Part shown: piece by piece, positions 54,371 to 63,445 of the stretch
Layout of the letters: the number at the start of each line of letters is the position of its first letter
How positions within the stretch are numbered: position 1 is the first letter of the stretch
DNA from: CAG-882 sp050874385
GTDB lineage: Bacteria > Bacillota > Clostridia > Lachnospirales > Lachnospiraceae
Assembly (NCBI GenBank): GCA_050874385.1
Contig: JBNMKO010000007.1
Coordinates: forward strand, 1 to 64,000
Reading direction: 5' to 3'
Length of the DNA stretch: 64,000 bases
Notes under the pieces: model-generated
Database searches by the model: none
Seen by the model: only the letters and a program-made list of their open reading frames with translations
Told to the model about the DNA's origin: nothing
Position numbers and translations under genes: made by a program

Positions 54371-55453
54371 ATGAAAGTAATGATTTTAGCCAATTTTGAT
54401 GTCGGTCTTTATCAATTTAGGAAAGAGTTAATACAGCGTTTGTTAGAAGATAATGAAGTATATATATCTTTGCCGTATGGTGAACTTATTGAGCCTCTAA
54501 AAGAGCTGGGATGTGTTTTCATAGATACCAAGCTTGACAGAAGAGGAATTAATCCGTTTAAAGATATGAAGTTGTTTTTTACATATCTAAAAATTTTAAG
54601 AAAAATAAGCCCCGATTTAGTCATTACTTATACTATAAAACCTAATGTATACGGGGGAGCAGCATGTTCTTTATTACATATACCGTATGCTATTAATATT
54701 ACAGGACTTGGAAGCGCCTTTGAAAATGAAGGTTTACTGAAAAAGATTGTTACATGTATGAACAAGATTGCATGTAAAAAGGCAAAAGTCGTATTTTTTG
54801 AAAACGAAGAGAACAGAAGAATTTTTATAGAACAAAAAATTGCAAAGGAACAGAAAACTTATAGATTAAATGGTGCAGGTGTAAATCTGGAAAAATATCA
54901 ATTGTTGCAATATCCCGAAGGGGAAAAAACAATTTTTCTTTTTATGGGTCGCGTCATGGAGGAAAAGGGTATTAACGAACTTTTTGATGCCATGAAAATA
55001 CTTAAAAAAGAGGGCTATAATTGTGAATTACATGTTATAGGAGCTTATGAGGAAAATTATAAGGATGTAATCGCTAAATATGAAAACGAAGGATGGCTTC
55101 ATTATTATGGTTATCAAAAAGATGTAAGACCATTTATTAAGGAATGTCATTGCTTTGTACTTCCTTCATGGCATGAAGGAATGGCGAATACTAATCTTGA
55201 AAGCGCAGCATCAGGAAGACCTGTTATTACAAGTGATATACCTGGATGTCAGGAAGCAGTAGCTGATGGAGTTACCGGATATTTAGTCGAAAGAAAAAAT
55301 GTGAACAGCTTATATAGTGCGATGAAAAGATTTATGTTGTTAACGTATGATGAACGAAAACAAATGGGATTGATGGCACGACAGCGCATGGTGGATATAT
55401 TTGATAAAAATAAGGTTGTGGAAGAGACTATTTCGCAGTTATTTAAAGCATAA
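54371..55453 (+). CDS. Family 4 glycosyltransferase (PglA-like)
   Basis: 360 residues with a GT-B fold. The N-terminus KVMILANFDVGLYQFRKELIQRL and DLVITYTIKPNVYGG match enzymes that act just after PglC. The C-terminal donor site is intact: FLFMGRVMEEKGINELFDAM, CFVLPSWHEGMANTNLESAASGRPVI. It probably adds the second sugar to the undecaprenyl-linked bacillosamine-type residue. It is the last gene before a 358-base AT-rich gap, so it may end the operon. Confidence 0.9.
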   Translation: MKVMILANFDVGLYQFRKELIQRLLEDNEVYISLPYGELIEPLKELGCVFIDTKLDRRGINPFKDMKLFFTYLKILRKISPDLVITYTIKPNVYGGAACSLLHIPYAINITGLGSAFENEGLLKKIVTCMNKIACKKAKVVFFENEENRRIFIEQKIAKEQKTYRLNGAGVNLEKYQLLQYPEGEKTIFLFMGRVMEEKGINELFDAMKILKKEGYNCELHVIGAYEENYKDVIAKYENEGWLHYYGYQKDVRPFIKECHCFVLPSWHEGMANTNLESAASGRPVITSDIPGCQEAVADGVTGYLVERKNVNSLYSAMKRFMLLTYDERKQMGLMARQRMVDIFDKNKVVEETISQLFKA

Positions 55454-55811
55454 CTTTGTCGTGAAAAAATATTAGTTATTTTTTGGGGCATTACATTAAA
55501 ATTTCAAAATACTAATACCATAGTTATCACAAATTTTCAAGATTTTTTAATTAATTAGGTAATTTATGAAAAGAGTCTACTAATTATATGCTTTTTATTG
55601 TATAATATATACATTTATAGTGTTGCAATTTTGGTGATTCATTTTTCACCTTTATTATATCAAGTAATGTTAATTTATTAAAAAATTAGTAAGATAATAT
55701 ATGTTGTTTTTTATGTCATAATTGGTTAATTGAAATATATTAAAATATGCTTAGTATAGTATATATGAAGAGTAAGTTGTTTAAAATAAAAATTATATAT
55801 GAGGAATAAGT
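55454..55811. promoter_or_regulatory. AT-rich intergenic gap with candidate promoters
   Basis: 358 bases with very low G+C. AAAAAATA/TATTTTTT just after the stop may be a weak terminator. TATAAT at 55601-55606 lacks a good -35. TTGAAA at 55730-55735 precedes TAGTAT (16-base spacing) or TATAGT (19-base spacing) near 55752-55760, about 50 bases before the next gene. The gap probably separates two transcription units and marks the start of the AT-rich block. Confidence 0.4.
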
Positions 55812-56909
55812 ATGAAAAAATGTTCTATTTATTTGAGAAATTCGGAGTTGGATCCTGCGTCATATTATAGAATAGCGCAATATGCATCGAATTTTAAATG
55901 TGAAGTTTGTATACATGATATGTTTACCAAAAAAGAATATGTTCATAATTTAAATATGAAAAAAGGTGCTAGAAAAAAAATATATCAACTTGTGTTATTA
56001 ATTAAAACATATTTTCGTGGATGCTTATATTTGAAAGAAGATATAGAAAATGATATTGATGCAGTCATAATTCAAAGAGAAATAACACCTAGAATAGGCT
56101 TCAAAAAAATCAATAGATATTTACATATCTTGGCAAAAAAAACAGAAATCTTTTGGGATTTTGATGATAATATTATAGATTGTGGAGAAATAGATGGTTT
56201 GACGGCTTATACATTGTCTAGTTTGGCTCAAAAGATTGTTGTAACACATTCTTTTTTAGCAAATACAGTAGATAATAACTATCGTTCAAAAATAATTTGT
56301 CTTCCTACTACAGATTTAGCTTTGGCAGAACAATATACAGAAAATAATATTTTACATCGTTTGAGTGAATATGAAAACAGGATAAGTCTAATTTGGATAG
56401 GTACATCCACTAATTTACCATTTTTAGAAGAGATTATACCATGGTTAGATAAAGCGGCAAAAAAAATTGGTAATAAGCAAATCGTTTTAAAAATTGTATG
56501 TAATCTTCCATTGAATGTAAAATGTGATAAAATTATAATTGAGAATATTAAATGGTCACGACAGAAGGCAAATACTGAAATTAAAAAGGCACATATAGGT
56601 ATAATGCCATTACGGGATAATGCTGTTACGAGGGGAAAAGGGGCATTTAAGTTATTACAATATATGGCTATGGGATTACCTATTGTAGGTTCACCAGTGG
56701 GCTATAATTTAGAGGTAATAAAAGAAGAAAATGGTTTTTTTGCATCTAATGAAGAAGAATGGATTAACGCAATAATAAAATTGGGAAAGGATAGAGATAA
56801 ATGGGAGGAGTGTTCTAAACATGCAAGAGAGATATTTTTAAATGAGTTTAATCCTCAAGAAAATATAAAAATATGGAATAGTATAATTAATCATCAATAT
56901 GGAGAATAA
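55812..56909 (+). CDS. GT-B fold glycosyltransferase (family 1/4-like)
   Basis: 365 residues. The N-terminal half is basic with few standard motifs (SIYLRNSELDPASYYRIAQYA). The C-terminal half has LIWIGTSTNLPFLEEIIPWL, a conserved-looking GIMPLRDNAVTRGKGAFKLLQYMAMGLPIVGSPVGYN region of the donor site, and ends with an HAREIFLNEFNP helix. Clearly related to family 4 enzymes but divergent. Codons are strongly biased to A/T, unlike the genes before 53,000. It is followed by a Wzy-like gene after only 3 bases. Confidence 0.82.
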   Translation: MKKCSIYLRNSELDPASYYRIAQYASNFKCEVCIHDMFTKKEYVHNLNMKKGARKKIYQLVLLIKTYFRGCLYLKEDIENDIDAVIIQREITPRIGFKKINRYLHILAKKTEIFWDFDDNIIDCGEIDGLTAYTLSSLAQKIVVTHSFLANTVDNNYRSKIICLPTTDLALAEQYTENNILHRLSEYENRISLIWIGTSTNLPFLEEIIPWLDKAAKKIGNKQIVLKIVCNLPLNVKCDKIIIENIKWSRQKANTEIKKAHIGIMPLRDNAVTRGKGAFKLLQYMAMGLPIVGSPVGYNLEVIKEENGFFASNEEEWINAIIKLGKDRDKWEECSKHAREIFLNEFNPQENIKIWNSIINHQYGE

Positions 56910-56912
56910 TTA

Positions 56913-58202
56913 ATGATAAGAAATTATAGTTTGGTTAAAAATGAATATTTGTTGGCAAAAATAAAGGATTTTTTAATATTTTTGTTTTTGTTTTTTACAA
57001 TGTTTTTTCCAGTAACCTATTCGATTTTTAGATTGGGATTTTTTCTAATATCAATAATTTTAATCTTATATACTAAAAATTTTAAAATTACAGGTGGTTG
57101 TGTTAAAGAAATAATTGTATTTGTTATGATGAATAGTATCTCATTTTTTATTGGATTAGCTAATAAAACACCAGGTGCTATTCGGTGCTTAACTGTTGAA
57201 GTAGTGTGGCCAATATTATTTTTACTCTTTTCACAGGAAATAAAATCGGATTATGAATTAAAGAAAATTGAGAAACAGATATTATATATTTATTTGATTG
57301 TTCTTCTATTTGATACAATGTTTTTATTCTCTAATTTATTAAATATTAAAATGATTCCTATTTTTATGCTTAACGCATTAGAGTGTAAATTTGGTGCATA
57401 TGGATCATTTTTTCAGTATACAACGACACATATGTGTACATTGATATTTATGACCCCATTAATAATTAGTGCTTTTTTTGAACAAAATGATAAAGAAATA
57501 GTATCCATGCCAGTGCTGATTTTAGAATTATTATTAAGCTTTTTTTGCATGGCTATGTCTGGTAGAGTGGCATATATATTAGTAACTTTGGTATCAACTA
57601 TTGCAATAATATTAATCAAAATTATTATACCTAGTAAAAATTGTATGGATAAACATGAAAAAAAGACTAAAATAATTATAATTTCCTCTGTAATAGTAAT
57701 TATGTTTATTGTTTTGAAAGTTGGAACAGGACTAAAATTTGAAAGTGTTATAAATTATGTTATTGAAAAATTTCATACATCAACACAATCATCCCATATT
57801 GATAATGGTGTAAGAGATATTCAAGCGAAAGCATTAATTAAGGGGTGGTTGGAAAAACCTATATTCGGACATGGTACAGGATCATACACTCCTGAATGTA
57901 TTAGATCAGATACTATGCTGTGGGCGTATGAATATACGTATCTTGCTATGCTTTTTCAGAAGGGAATTTTTGGAGTATTAGTTTATTTTGGATTTGTTAT
58001 TATTATTTTTGTAAAGGCGGTTAAAAGTGTTAAATATGGAATTTATTCAAGAAATGCAGTTGTACCTTTTTTAATTGGTCTTTTTGCTATATTAATTGCA
58101 ACAGCAGCAGACCCATATCTTACTACATTTGGATGTATGTGGATGTTATATATACCATTTGCAATAGCAAATTTTGATGTGAAAGGAAATAATAATGTAT
58201 AA
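56913..58202 (+). CDS. O-antigen polymerase/ligase-like membrane protein (second Wzy candidate)
   Basis: 429 residues with about 11-12 membrane helices. The long outer loop contains DNGVRDIQAKALIKGWLEKPIFGHGTGSY, the usual G-x-G-x-G-S-Y pattern of Wzy/WaaL proteins, then YEYTYLAMLFQKGIFGVLVYFGF. It should polymerise or ligate lipid-linked glycan outside the membrane. Very AT-rich. It overlaps the next glycosyltransferase gene by eight bases. The window thus has two Wzy-like genes but one Wzx. Confidence 0.83.
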   Translation: MIRNYSLVKNEYLLAKIKDFLIFLFLFFTMFFPVTYSIFRLGFFLISIILILYTKNFKITGGCVKEIIVFVMMNSISFFIGLANKTPGAIRCLTVEVVWPILFLLFSQEIKSDYELKKIEKQILYIYLIVLLFDTMFLFSNLLNIKMIPIFMLNALECKFGAYGSFFQYTTTHMCTLIFMTPLIISAFFEQNDKEIVSMPVLILELLLSFFCMAMSGRVAYILVTLVSTIAIILIKIIIPSKNCMDKHEKKTKIIIISSVIVIMFIVLKVGTGLKFESVINYVIEKFHTSTQSSHIDNGVRDIQAKALIKGWLEKPIFGHGTGSYTPECIRSDTMLWAYEYTYLAMLFQKGIFGVLVYFGFVIIIFVKAVKSVKYGIYSRNAVVPFLIGLFAILIATAADPYLTTFGCMWMLYIPFAIANFDVKGNNNV

Positions 58203-59169
58203 TGAACCATTAGTAACAGTTGTATTACCTGTATATAATAGACCAAATGTTATTAAAACGATAGAAAGTATTTTAAATCAAACATATAAAAACTTAGAAA
58301 TTTTAATCATTGATAATTGCTCAACTGATAAAACAGTGGAGGAAATAAGGAAAATACAAGATGATAGAATTAGATTAATAATAAATGAAAAAAATATGGG
58401 GCAGACATATTCAATTAATAGAGGATTAGAGCTTTCTAGAGGAAAATATATTGCTAGAATAGACTCAGATGATATAGCCCTACCAAGTAGAATTGAAAAG
58501 CAGGTTGAGTTTCTTGAGAATAATCCAGAGTTTGTTTTATGTGGCTCATGGGTTAAATATATTTCTGATGATGATGAAGAATTGTATACGGTAAAAACCT
58601 GTAGTACATATGAAGGAATGAAATTTATGCAGACAATTGCTTGTGGCATGTATCACCCTGCTTCAATGTATAGAAAGGATATAATCGATACTTATAATAT
58701 TAGATATGATTATAATATTCATATGGCAGAGGATTATGATTTGTGGGCTAAATTAATGCAACATGGTAAAGCACTAAACTTGCCGGAAGTATTGTTATAT
58801 TATAGAAGAGGTAGTAGTAATGATAGTGAAAAACATCGCGAAATAATGGGAAAAGAGAGTTTGGAAATCCGTAGAAGGATATGTGAAACTATAGACTATG
58901 GTGAGCAGGATAAGAAGAAATTTTTAGAGTTAATTTCACTGGAACAACAAAAAGATAAGAGTTTATTTGTAACTATAAAAGTATATTATATGTATATGAC
59001 ACTATTAAAAAGACATATAAATAAAGAAAGTATTGACTATAAAACTATAAGATTACATATTAAATTAAAAGTATATGGAAGTTGTATTGCAAATAATAAA
59101 AGATTGTATGCAAATATTGTTGATACGATTTATAGATTATTAAAGAAAAATAAGAGGGATAAAAAATGA
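58195..59169 (+). CDS. Family 2 glycosyltransferase
   Basis: 324 residues. A GT-A domain with VTVVLPVYNRPNVIKTIESIL, LIIDNCSTDKTVEE, NMGQTYSINRGLELSRGKYIARIDSDDIALP, and the acceptor-side AEDYDLWAKL. The C-terminal 90 residues are basic and helical. AT-rich like its two upstream neighbours, with which it forms a three-gene block. It overlaps the rfbF start by four bases, so the CDP-sugar genes are translationally linked to this block. Confidence 0.88.
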   Translation: MYNEPLVTVVLPVYNRPNVIKTIESILNQTYKNLEILIIDNCSTDKTVEEIRKIQDDRIRLIINEKNMGQTYSINRGLELSRGKYIARIDSDDIALPSRIEKQVEFLENNPEFVLCGSWVKYISDDDEELYTVKTCSTYEGMKFMQTIACGMYHPASMYRKDIIDTYNIRYDYNIHMAEDYDLWAKLMQHGKALNLPEVLLYYRRGSSNDSEKHREIMGKESLEIRRRICETIDYGEQDKKKFLELISLEQQKDKSLFVTIKVYYMYMTLLKRHINKESIDYKTIRLHIKLKVYGSCIANNKRLYANIVDTIYRLLKKNKRDKK

Positions 59170-59948
59170 AAGTAGTAATTTTAGCAGGTGGTTTTGGAAC
59201 TAGAATTTCTGAGGAGTCTGTGTTAAAGCCGAAGCCAATGATAGAAATTGGCGGTATGCCGATATTGTGGCATATTATGAAGACATATTCATATTATGGG
59301 TTCAATGAGTTTATTATATGTGCGGGATATAAGCAGCATATTATAAAGGAGTGGTTTGCAGACTATTTTCTACATACTTCAGATATAACATTTGACTACA
59401 CAAGTGGAAACAGAGAAGTAATTGTACATAATAAGCATACAGAGCCATGGAAGGTAACGGTAGTTGATACAGGACTTACAACTGAAACAGGTGGACGAGT
59501 TAAGCGAATAAAAGAATATGTTGGAAATGAGACTTTTATGTTGACTTATGGAGATGCAGTTGGAGATATTAATATATCTGGACTACTTGATTATCATAAG
59601 GCTCATGGAAAAATAGGAACTATGTCAATGTATAATTTTGGACAGAATAAAGGTGTTGTTGAAGTCGGGAGAGATGGTGTAATTGATGCGTTCAGGGAAA
59701 AATCAGATATGGATGGGGACTTGATTAATATTGGGTTTATGGTATTCGAACCGCAGATTTTTGATTATATTTCAGATGATACAACTTCGTTTGAAAAGGA
59801 ACCTATGAATAAGCTGGTTGAGGAAAAACAGCTTGTAGGATATGTTCATAATGGATATTGGCAGTGTATGGATACTTTAAGGGAAAAACAACAGATAGAA
59901 AAGTTGTGGGATTCAGGTAAGGCTCCATGGAAAGTGTGGGATAAATAA
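59166..59948 (+). CDS. rfbF: Glucose-1-phosphate cytidylyltransferase
   Basis: 260 residues. Makes CDP-glucose from CTP and glucose-1-phosphate. The nucleotide loop is AGGFGTRISEESVLKPKPM, with GGMPILWHIMKTYSYYG, and LTYGDAVGDINI holds the metal Asp. The length and sequence match RfbF closely. It is the first of a CDP-hexose set and abuts the dehydratase gene (TAATG overlap). Confidence 0.96.
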   Translation: MKVVILAGGFGTRISEESVLKPKPMIEIGGMPILWHIMKTYSYYGFNEFIICAGYKQHIIKEWFADYFLHTSDITFDYTSGNREVIVHNKHTEPWKVTVVDTGLTTETGGRVKRIKEYVGNETFMLTYGDAVGDINISGLLDYHKAHGKIGTMSMYNFGQNKGVVEVGRDGVIDAFREKSDMDGDLINIGFMVFEPQIFDYISDDTTSFEKEPMNKLVEEKQLVGYVHNGYWQCMDTLREKQQIEKLWDSGKAPWKVWDK

Positions 59949-61003
59949 TGGATTTTGATATTTCATTTTATAAAGGAAAAAAGGTATTTGTTACAGGACA
60001 TACCGGATTTAAAGGCTCATGGTTATGCAAGATGCTTGTAAATGCAGGAGCTGAGGTAACCGGTTATTCCCGTGGAAGCAAGAAGGAATATTCATTATAT
60101 GAAATAGCACATATTGAAAATGATGTAAATTCCGTTTTTGGGGACGTAAGGGATTATAAATCGTTAAAGATAGCATTTGATGAGGTAGAACCTGAAATAG
60201 TATTTCATTTAGCTGCACAGCCTATTGTTCGTGATAGCTACAAAGATCCTGCATATACATATGATACAAATGTAATGGGGACTGTTAATATACTTGAGTG
60301 TGTTCGTAATAGCAATTGTGTTAAATCATTTCTTAATGTAACTACAGATAAGGTATATTTGAACAAAGAGTGGGAATGGGGATATCGTGAAAATGAAGAG
60401 CTTGATGGTTTCGACCCGTATTCTAATTCAAAGTCATGCTCTGAACTTGTTACACATTCATACAAAAACAGTTTTTTTTCAGATAGAGATATTGCTATTT
60501 CAACTGCAAGGGCGGGAAATGTTATAGGCGGAGGAGATTTTGCAAATGACCGTATAATACCCGATTGTATCCGAGCAGCAATTAAGCATGAGGATATTAT
60601 TGTCAGAAATCCATTTTCAACGCGTCCATATCAACATGTGTTGGAACCATTATATGCATATTTGATGATTGCGGCCATGCAGTATCAGGATAAGAAGTAT
60701 GCGGGATATTATAATGTTGGACCGGATGACCAAGACTGTTTTCAGACTAAGGCATTAGTTGATTTGTTTGTTAAATATTGGGGTGATGGCATAAGATGGA
60801 TAGATGGTTATGATGGTGGTCCTCATGAAGCAAATTTTCTTAAGTTAGATTGTTCTAAGTTAAAGAGTACATTTGGTTGGAAACCACATTGGAATCTTGA
60901 CAAAGCTATTGAAAAAGTAGTAGAGTGGAGTAAGTGTTGGTGTAATGGGCGGGATGTGCGTTCATGCATGGATATGGAAATTAAAGAATTTTTGGAGAAT
61001 TAA
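59948..61003 (+). CDS. rfbG: CDP-glucose 4,6-dehydratase
   Basis: 351 residues. An extended short-chain dehydrogenase: NAD site TGHTGFKGSWL, LAAQPIVRDSYKDP, the TTDKVY segment, and the active-site Tyr-x3-Lys in YSNSKSCSE. Produces CDP-4-keto-6-deoxyglucose, the branch point for CDP-deoxysugars. Directly follows rfbF. The next genes decide which sugar results. Confidence 0.95.
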   Translation: MDFDISFYKGKKVFVTGHTGFKGSWLCKMLVNAGAEVTGYSRGSKKEYSLYEIAHIENDVNSVFGDVRDYKSLKIAFDEVEPEIVFHLAAQPIVRDSYKDPAYTYDTNVMGTVNILECVRNSNCVKSFLNVTTDKVYLNKEWEWGYRENEELDGFDPYSNSKSCSELVTHSYKNSFFSDRDIAISTARAGNVIGGGDFANDRIIPDCIRAAIKHEDIIVRNPFSTRPYQHVLEPLYAYLMIAAMQYQDKKYAGYYNVGPDDQDCFQTKALVDLFVKYWGDGIRWIDGYDGGPHEANFLKLDCSKLKSTFGWKPHWNLDKAIEKVVEWSKCWCNGRDVRSCMDMEIKEFLEN

Positions 61004-61005
61004 TT

Positions 61006-61578
61006 ATGGGGGAGTTAGAGGAAGCGTTAGAAAGATTGCGAGCGATAGTAAAGAAAGATAATATTGACTTTCGGAAAGGGCTTCCAGAACCATTATTTCT
61101 TTTTGCGACTACTATGATGCCTGTTGCAAATATTGATTTGTTAATAACAAATAATAATGGAGAAGTTCTCTTAACTTGGAGAGATGATATTTATTTTGGT
61201 CGGGGATGGCATATTCCTGGTGGGTGTATCAGAATTCAAGAGACACTTGATACCCGCATACAGAAAACTGCTATTGATGAAATAGGAACAGAAGTGATAT
61301 ATAATAAAAAGCCTATTACAGTTAGAGAGTCGTTCGTAGGTGAGGAAAGACCTTGGCTTGATGACCAATTAGAAAGATCACATAATATATCGCTTTTGTA
61401 TTCTGCAAGACTTCCAAATGGCTATGAGATTGACAATGGTGGTCGTATGGAGCATGATGTAGGATATATAAGGTGGTTTAAAGAAATGCCATCGGATTTG
61501 CTCAAGGCTCATCGTAGATTATATGGTGATGTTCTTGAAAATTTTTTTAATAATCAGGAGGAAATGAAAAATGATTAA
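61006..61578 (+). CDS. Nudix hydrolase related to GDP-mannose mannosyl hydrolase
   Basis: 190 residues. A Nudix box with GGCIRIQETLDTRIQKTAIDEIG: the first G-x5-E part is kept, but the canonical R-E-x-x-E-E part is altered (K-T-A-I-D-E). A similarly altered box is seen in Gmm-type sugar-nucleotide hydrolases, which release the sugar. In a CDP-hexose operon it may hydrolyse a nucleotide sugar or proof-read the pool (inference). It overlaps the aminotransferase gene by eight bases. Confidence 0.8.
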   Translation: MGELEEALERLRAIVKKDNIDFRKGLPEPLFLFATTMMPVANIDLLITNNNGEVLLTWRDDIYFGRGWHIPGGCIRIQETLDTRIQKTAIDEIGTEVIYNKKPITVRESFVGEERPWLDDQLERSHNISLLYSARLPNGYEIDNGGRMEHDVGYIRWFKEMPSDLLKAHRRLYGDVLENFFNNQEEMKND

Positions 61579-62692
61579 ATCATCAAGAGGATGTTGTGGA
61601 GCAGAAGAATTAGCACAGGTTAAAGAGGCATTTGAATATGGATATTTTGGACTTGCATATAAGACTAATGAGTTTGAGCAGGAAATGGCGAAGTATCTTG
61701 ATACAGACAGATTTGTCATAACAACGAATAATGGAACCGATGCAGTGCATTTGGCATTAGATACTATTGGAATTAAAGAGGGAGATGAAGTCATTATGCC
61801 TTCTTTCACATTTGTTGCTACGGCTCAGGCTGTTAAGATGTGTGGTGCAACCCCTGTATTTTGTGAAGTATATCCTGACACATTTCTTTTGGATATTGAG
61901 GATGTAAAGAGAAAAATTACATCAAAGACAAAGGCAATTATTCCTGTGCACTATGCAGGCAGACCATGTGATATGGATGCACTTATGAAAATTAAAGAAG
62001 AAACAGGTATACGTATTGTCGAGGATGCTGCTCATGCATTTGGAACATATTATAATGGAAAGAAGATTGGTTCTTTTGGTGATATTACATGTTTTAGTTT
62101 CGATTCTATAAAGGTAATGACATGTGGAGAAGGTGGGGCTATTGTTACTAACAATCCGGAATTTGATGATCTGTCAAGAAAGAAGAGGTTATTAGGTATT
62201 GATCGTAAAACAATGCATGTAAAAGACTGGAAGAAGCGTTCATGGGTATATGATGTGCCAACACAGGGATATCGTTATCATATGAGTAATATAAATGCTG
62301 CTATTGGTCTTGCACAGATAAAGAAGGTTGATAAGTTTATTGCCAGAAGAAGAGAGCTTTGTCATCTTTATGATAATGAACTTCGCAATGTAAATGGAAT
62401 AGAGAGAATGCCAGAAGGATATGATACAATAACACCATTTATGTATGTAATTCGTGTTAAGGATGGAAAGAGAAATCAGCTCAAGGATTTCTTAATGGAG
62501 CATGATATAGAATCCGGAATAAGCTATATACCTTGTCATCACTTTAGTCTATTTCACAAGGATACAGATAATCTTCCTGTTACAGATAGTATTTTTGAAG
62601 AAATTCTTTGTTTGCCGATGCATTATGAGTTGAGTGATGATGATGTTAAAGAAGTTGCAAGTGTAATTAAAGAGTTTATGAAAAATAAGTAA
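61571..62692 (+). CDS. DegT/DnrJ/EryC1 sugar aminotransferase
   Basis: 373 residues. PLP enzyme motifs: TNNGTDAVHLALDTIG, DEVIMPSFTFVATAQAV, EDAAHAFG, and the Schiff-base Lys in FSFDSIKVMTCGEGGA. The Lys is present, so it is not the dehydratase RfbH, which has His there. It probably aminates the CDP-4-keto-6-deoxy sugar, or its epimer, to give an amino-deoxyhexose. AGGAGG lies before ATG 61571. Confidence 0.9.
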   Translation: MIKSSRGCCGAEELAQVKEAFEYGYFGLAYKTNEFEQEMAKYLDTDRFVITTNNGTDAVHLALDTIGIKEGDEVIMPSFTFVATAQAVKMCGATPVFCEVYPDTFLLDIEDVKRKITSKTKAIIPVHYAGRPCDMDALMKIKEETGIRIVEDAAHAFGTYYNGKKIGSFGDITCFSFDSIKVMTCGEGGAIVTNNPEFDDLSRKKRLLGIDRKTMHVKDWKKRSWVYDVPTQGYRYHMSNINAAIGLAQIKKVDKFIARRRELCHLYDNELRNVNGIERMPEGYDTITPFMYVIRVKDGKRNQLKDFLMEHDIESGISYIPCHHFSLFHKDTDNLPVTDSIFEEILCLPMHYELSDDDVKEVASVIKEFMKNK

Positions 62693-62701
62693 TTATGTTT
62701 T

Positions 62702-62734
62702 ACTAAGGGCATATACAAATGTATTGCCCTTAGT
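62702..62734 (+). terminator. Hairpin after the aminotransferase gene
   Basis: ACTAAGGGC (62702-62710) and GCCCTTAGT (62726-62734) form a 9-base stem, followed by TGTTGTTAAT rather than a clean T-run. It may terminate weakly or attenuate transcription into the epimerase gene. Confidence 0.45.
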
Positions 62735-62766
62735 TGTTGTTAATAATATATTTGGAGGTAGCAAAG

Positions 62767-63330
62767 TTGATACAAAAGTTTGATTTTCAAGAGGCAGAGT
62801 TAAAAGGAGCATATGTTATACAGCCTTTTTATGCCACTGATGAAAGAGGTGGATTTATAAAGGACTATAATATAAATGAGTTTAAAAAGAATGGTATACA
62901 GCATGAGCTTAAGGAAGTATTTTATACAATATCTCATAAAGGCGTAATTCGTGCAATACATTTTCAGTTAGGGCATCAGCAGGCAAAGCTGGTTCGTTGT
63001 GTTAAAGGCAGAGTATATGATGTAATAGTCGATCTTCGTAGGGATTCAGAAACATTTGGAAAATGGGTTGGATATGAACTCAGTGAGGATAATAGAACAG
63101 AATTGTATATACCAGAATATTTTGGACATGGGTATCTTGTGTTAGAAGAATCAATAGTTAGTTATAAATGTGGAGAAGTATTTTATGGTGAGGGTGATAG
63201 TGGTATTATGTATAATGACCCTGAAATAGCAGTAAAATGGCCATTTGAGAAAATTGGTGGAATTGAGAATTTAATAATTAGTGAAAAGGATAAAGGACTG
63301 ATGTCATTTAATGATTATAAAAAGATTTAA
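62767..63330 (+). CDS. RmlC-like NDP-4-keto-sugar 3,5-epimerase
   Basis: 187 residues. A cupin of the dTDP-4-dehydrorhamnose epimerase family: the active-site His in IRAIHFQ, LVRCVKGRVYDVIVDLRRDSETFGKW, IPEYFGHGYLVLEE, and SYKCGEVFYGEGDSGIMYNDP. In this operon the substrate is more likely a CDP-sugar than a dTDP-sugar (inference). TTG 62767 is chosen because GGAGG (62754-62758) lies 8 bases before it; the frame upstream runs through the hairpin. Confidence 0.87.
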   Translation: MIQKFDFQEAELKGAYVIQPFYATDERGGFIKDYNINEFKKNGIQHELKEVFYTISHKGVIRAIHFQLGHQQAKLVRCVKGRVYDVIVDLRRDSETFGKWVGYELSEDNRTELYIPEYFGHGYLVLEESIVSYKCGEVFYGEGDSGIMYNDPEIAVKWPFEKIGGIENLIISEKDKGLMSFNDYKKI

Positions 63331-63445
63331 GACTGAGCTTAAAATAGTATTCAAATTAGTAAGATAAAAAATTAATAAACAATTAGTCCGTATGTAAATA
63401 ATTATTACATTAAATAGATTTTTAGAAAGAATAGAGAAATTATAA

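Noticed and set aside
61571..62692. CDP-4-keto-6-deoxyglucose 3-dehydrase (RfbH) next to rfbF and rfbG
   Set aside because: RfbH has a His in place of the PLP Lys and is longer. This protein has the Lys in the SIKVMTCGEGG segment, so it is an ordinary aminotransferase.
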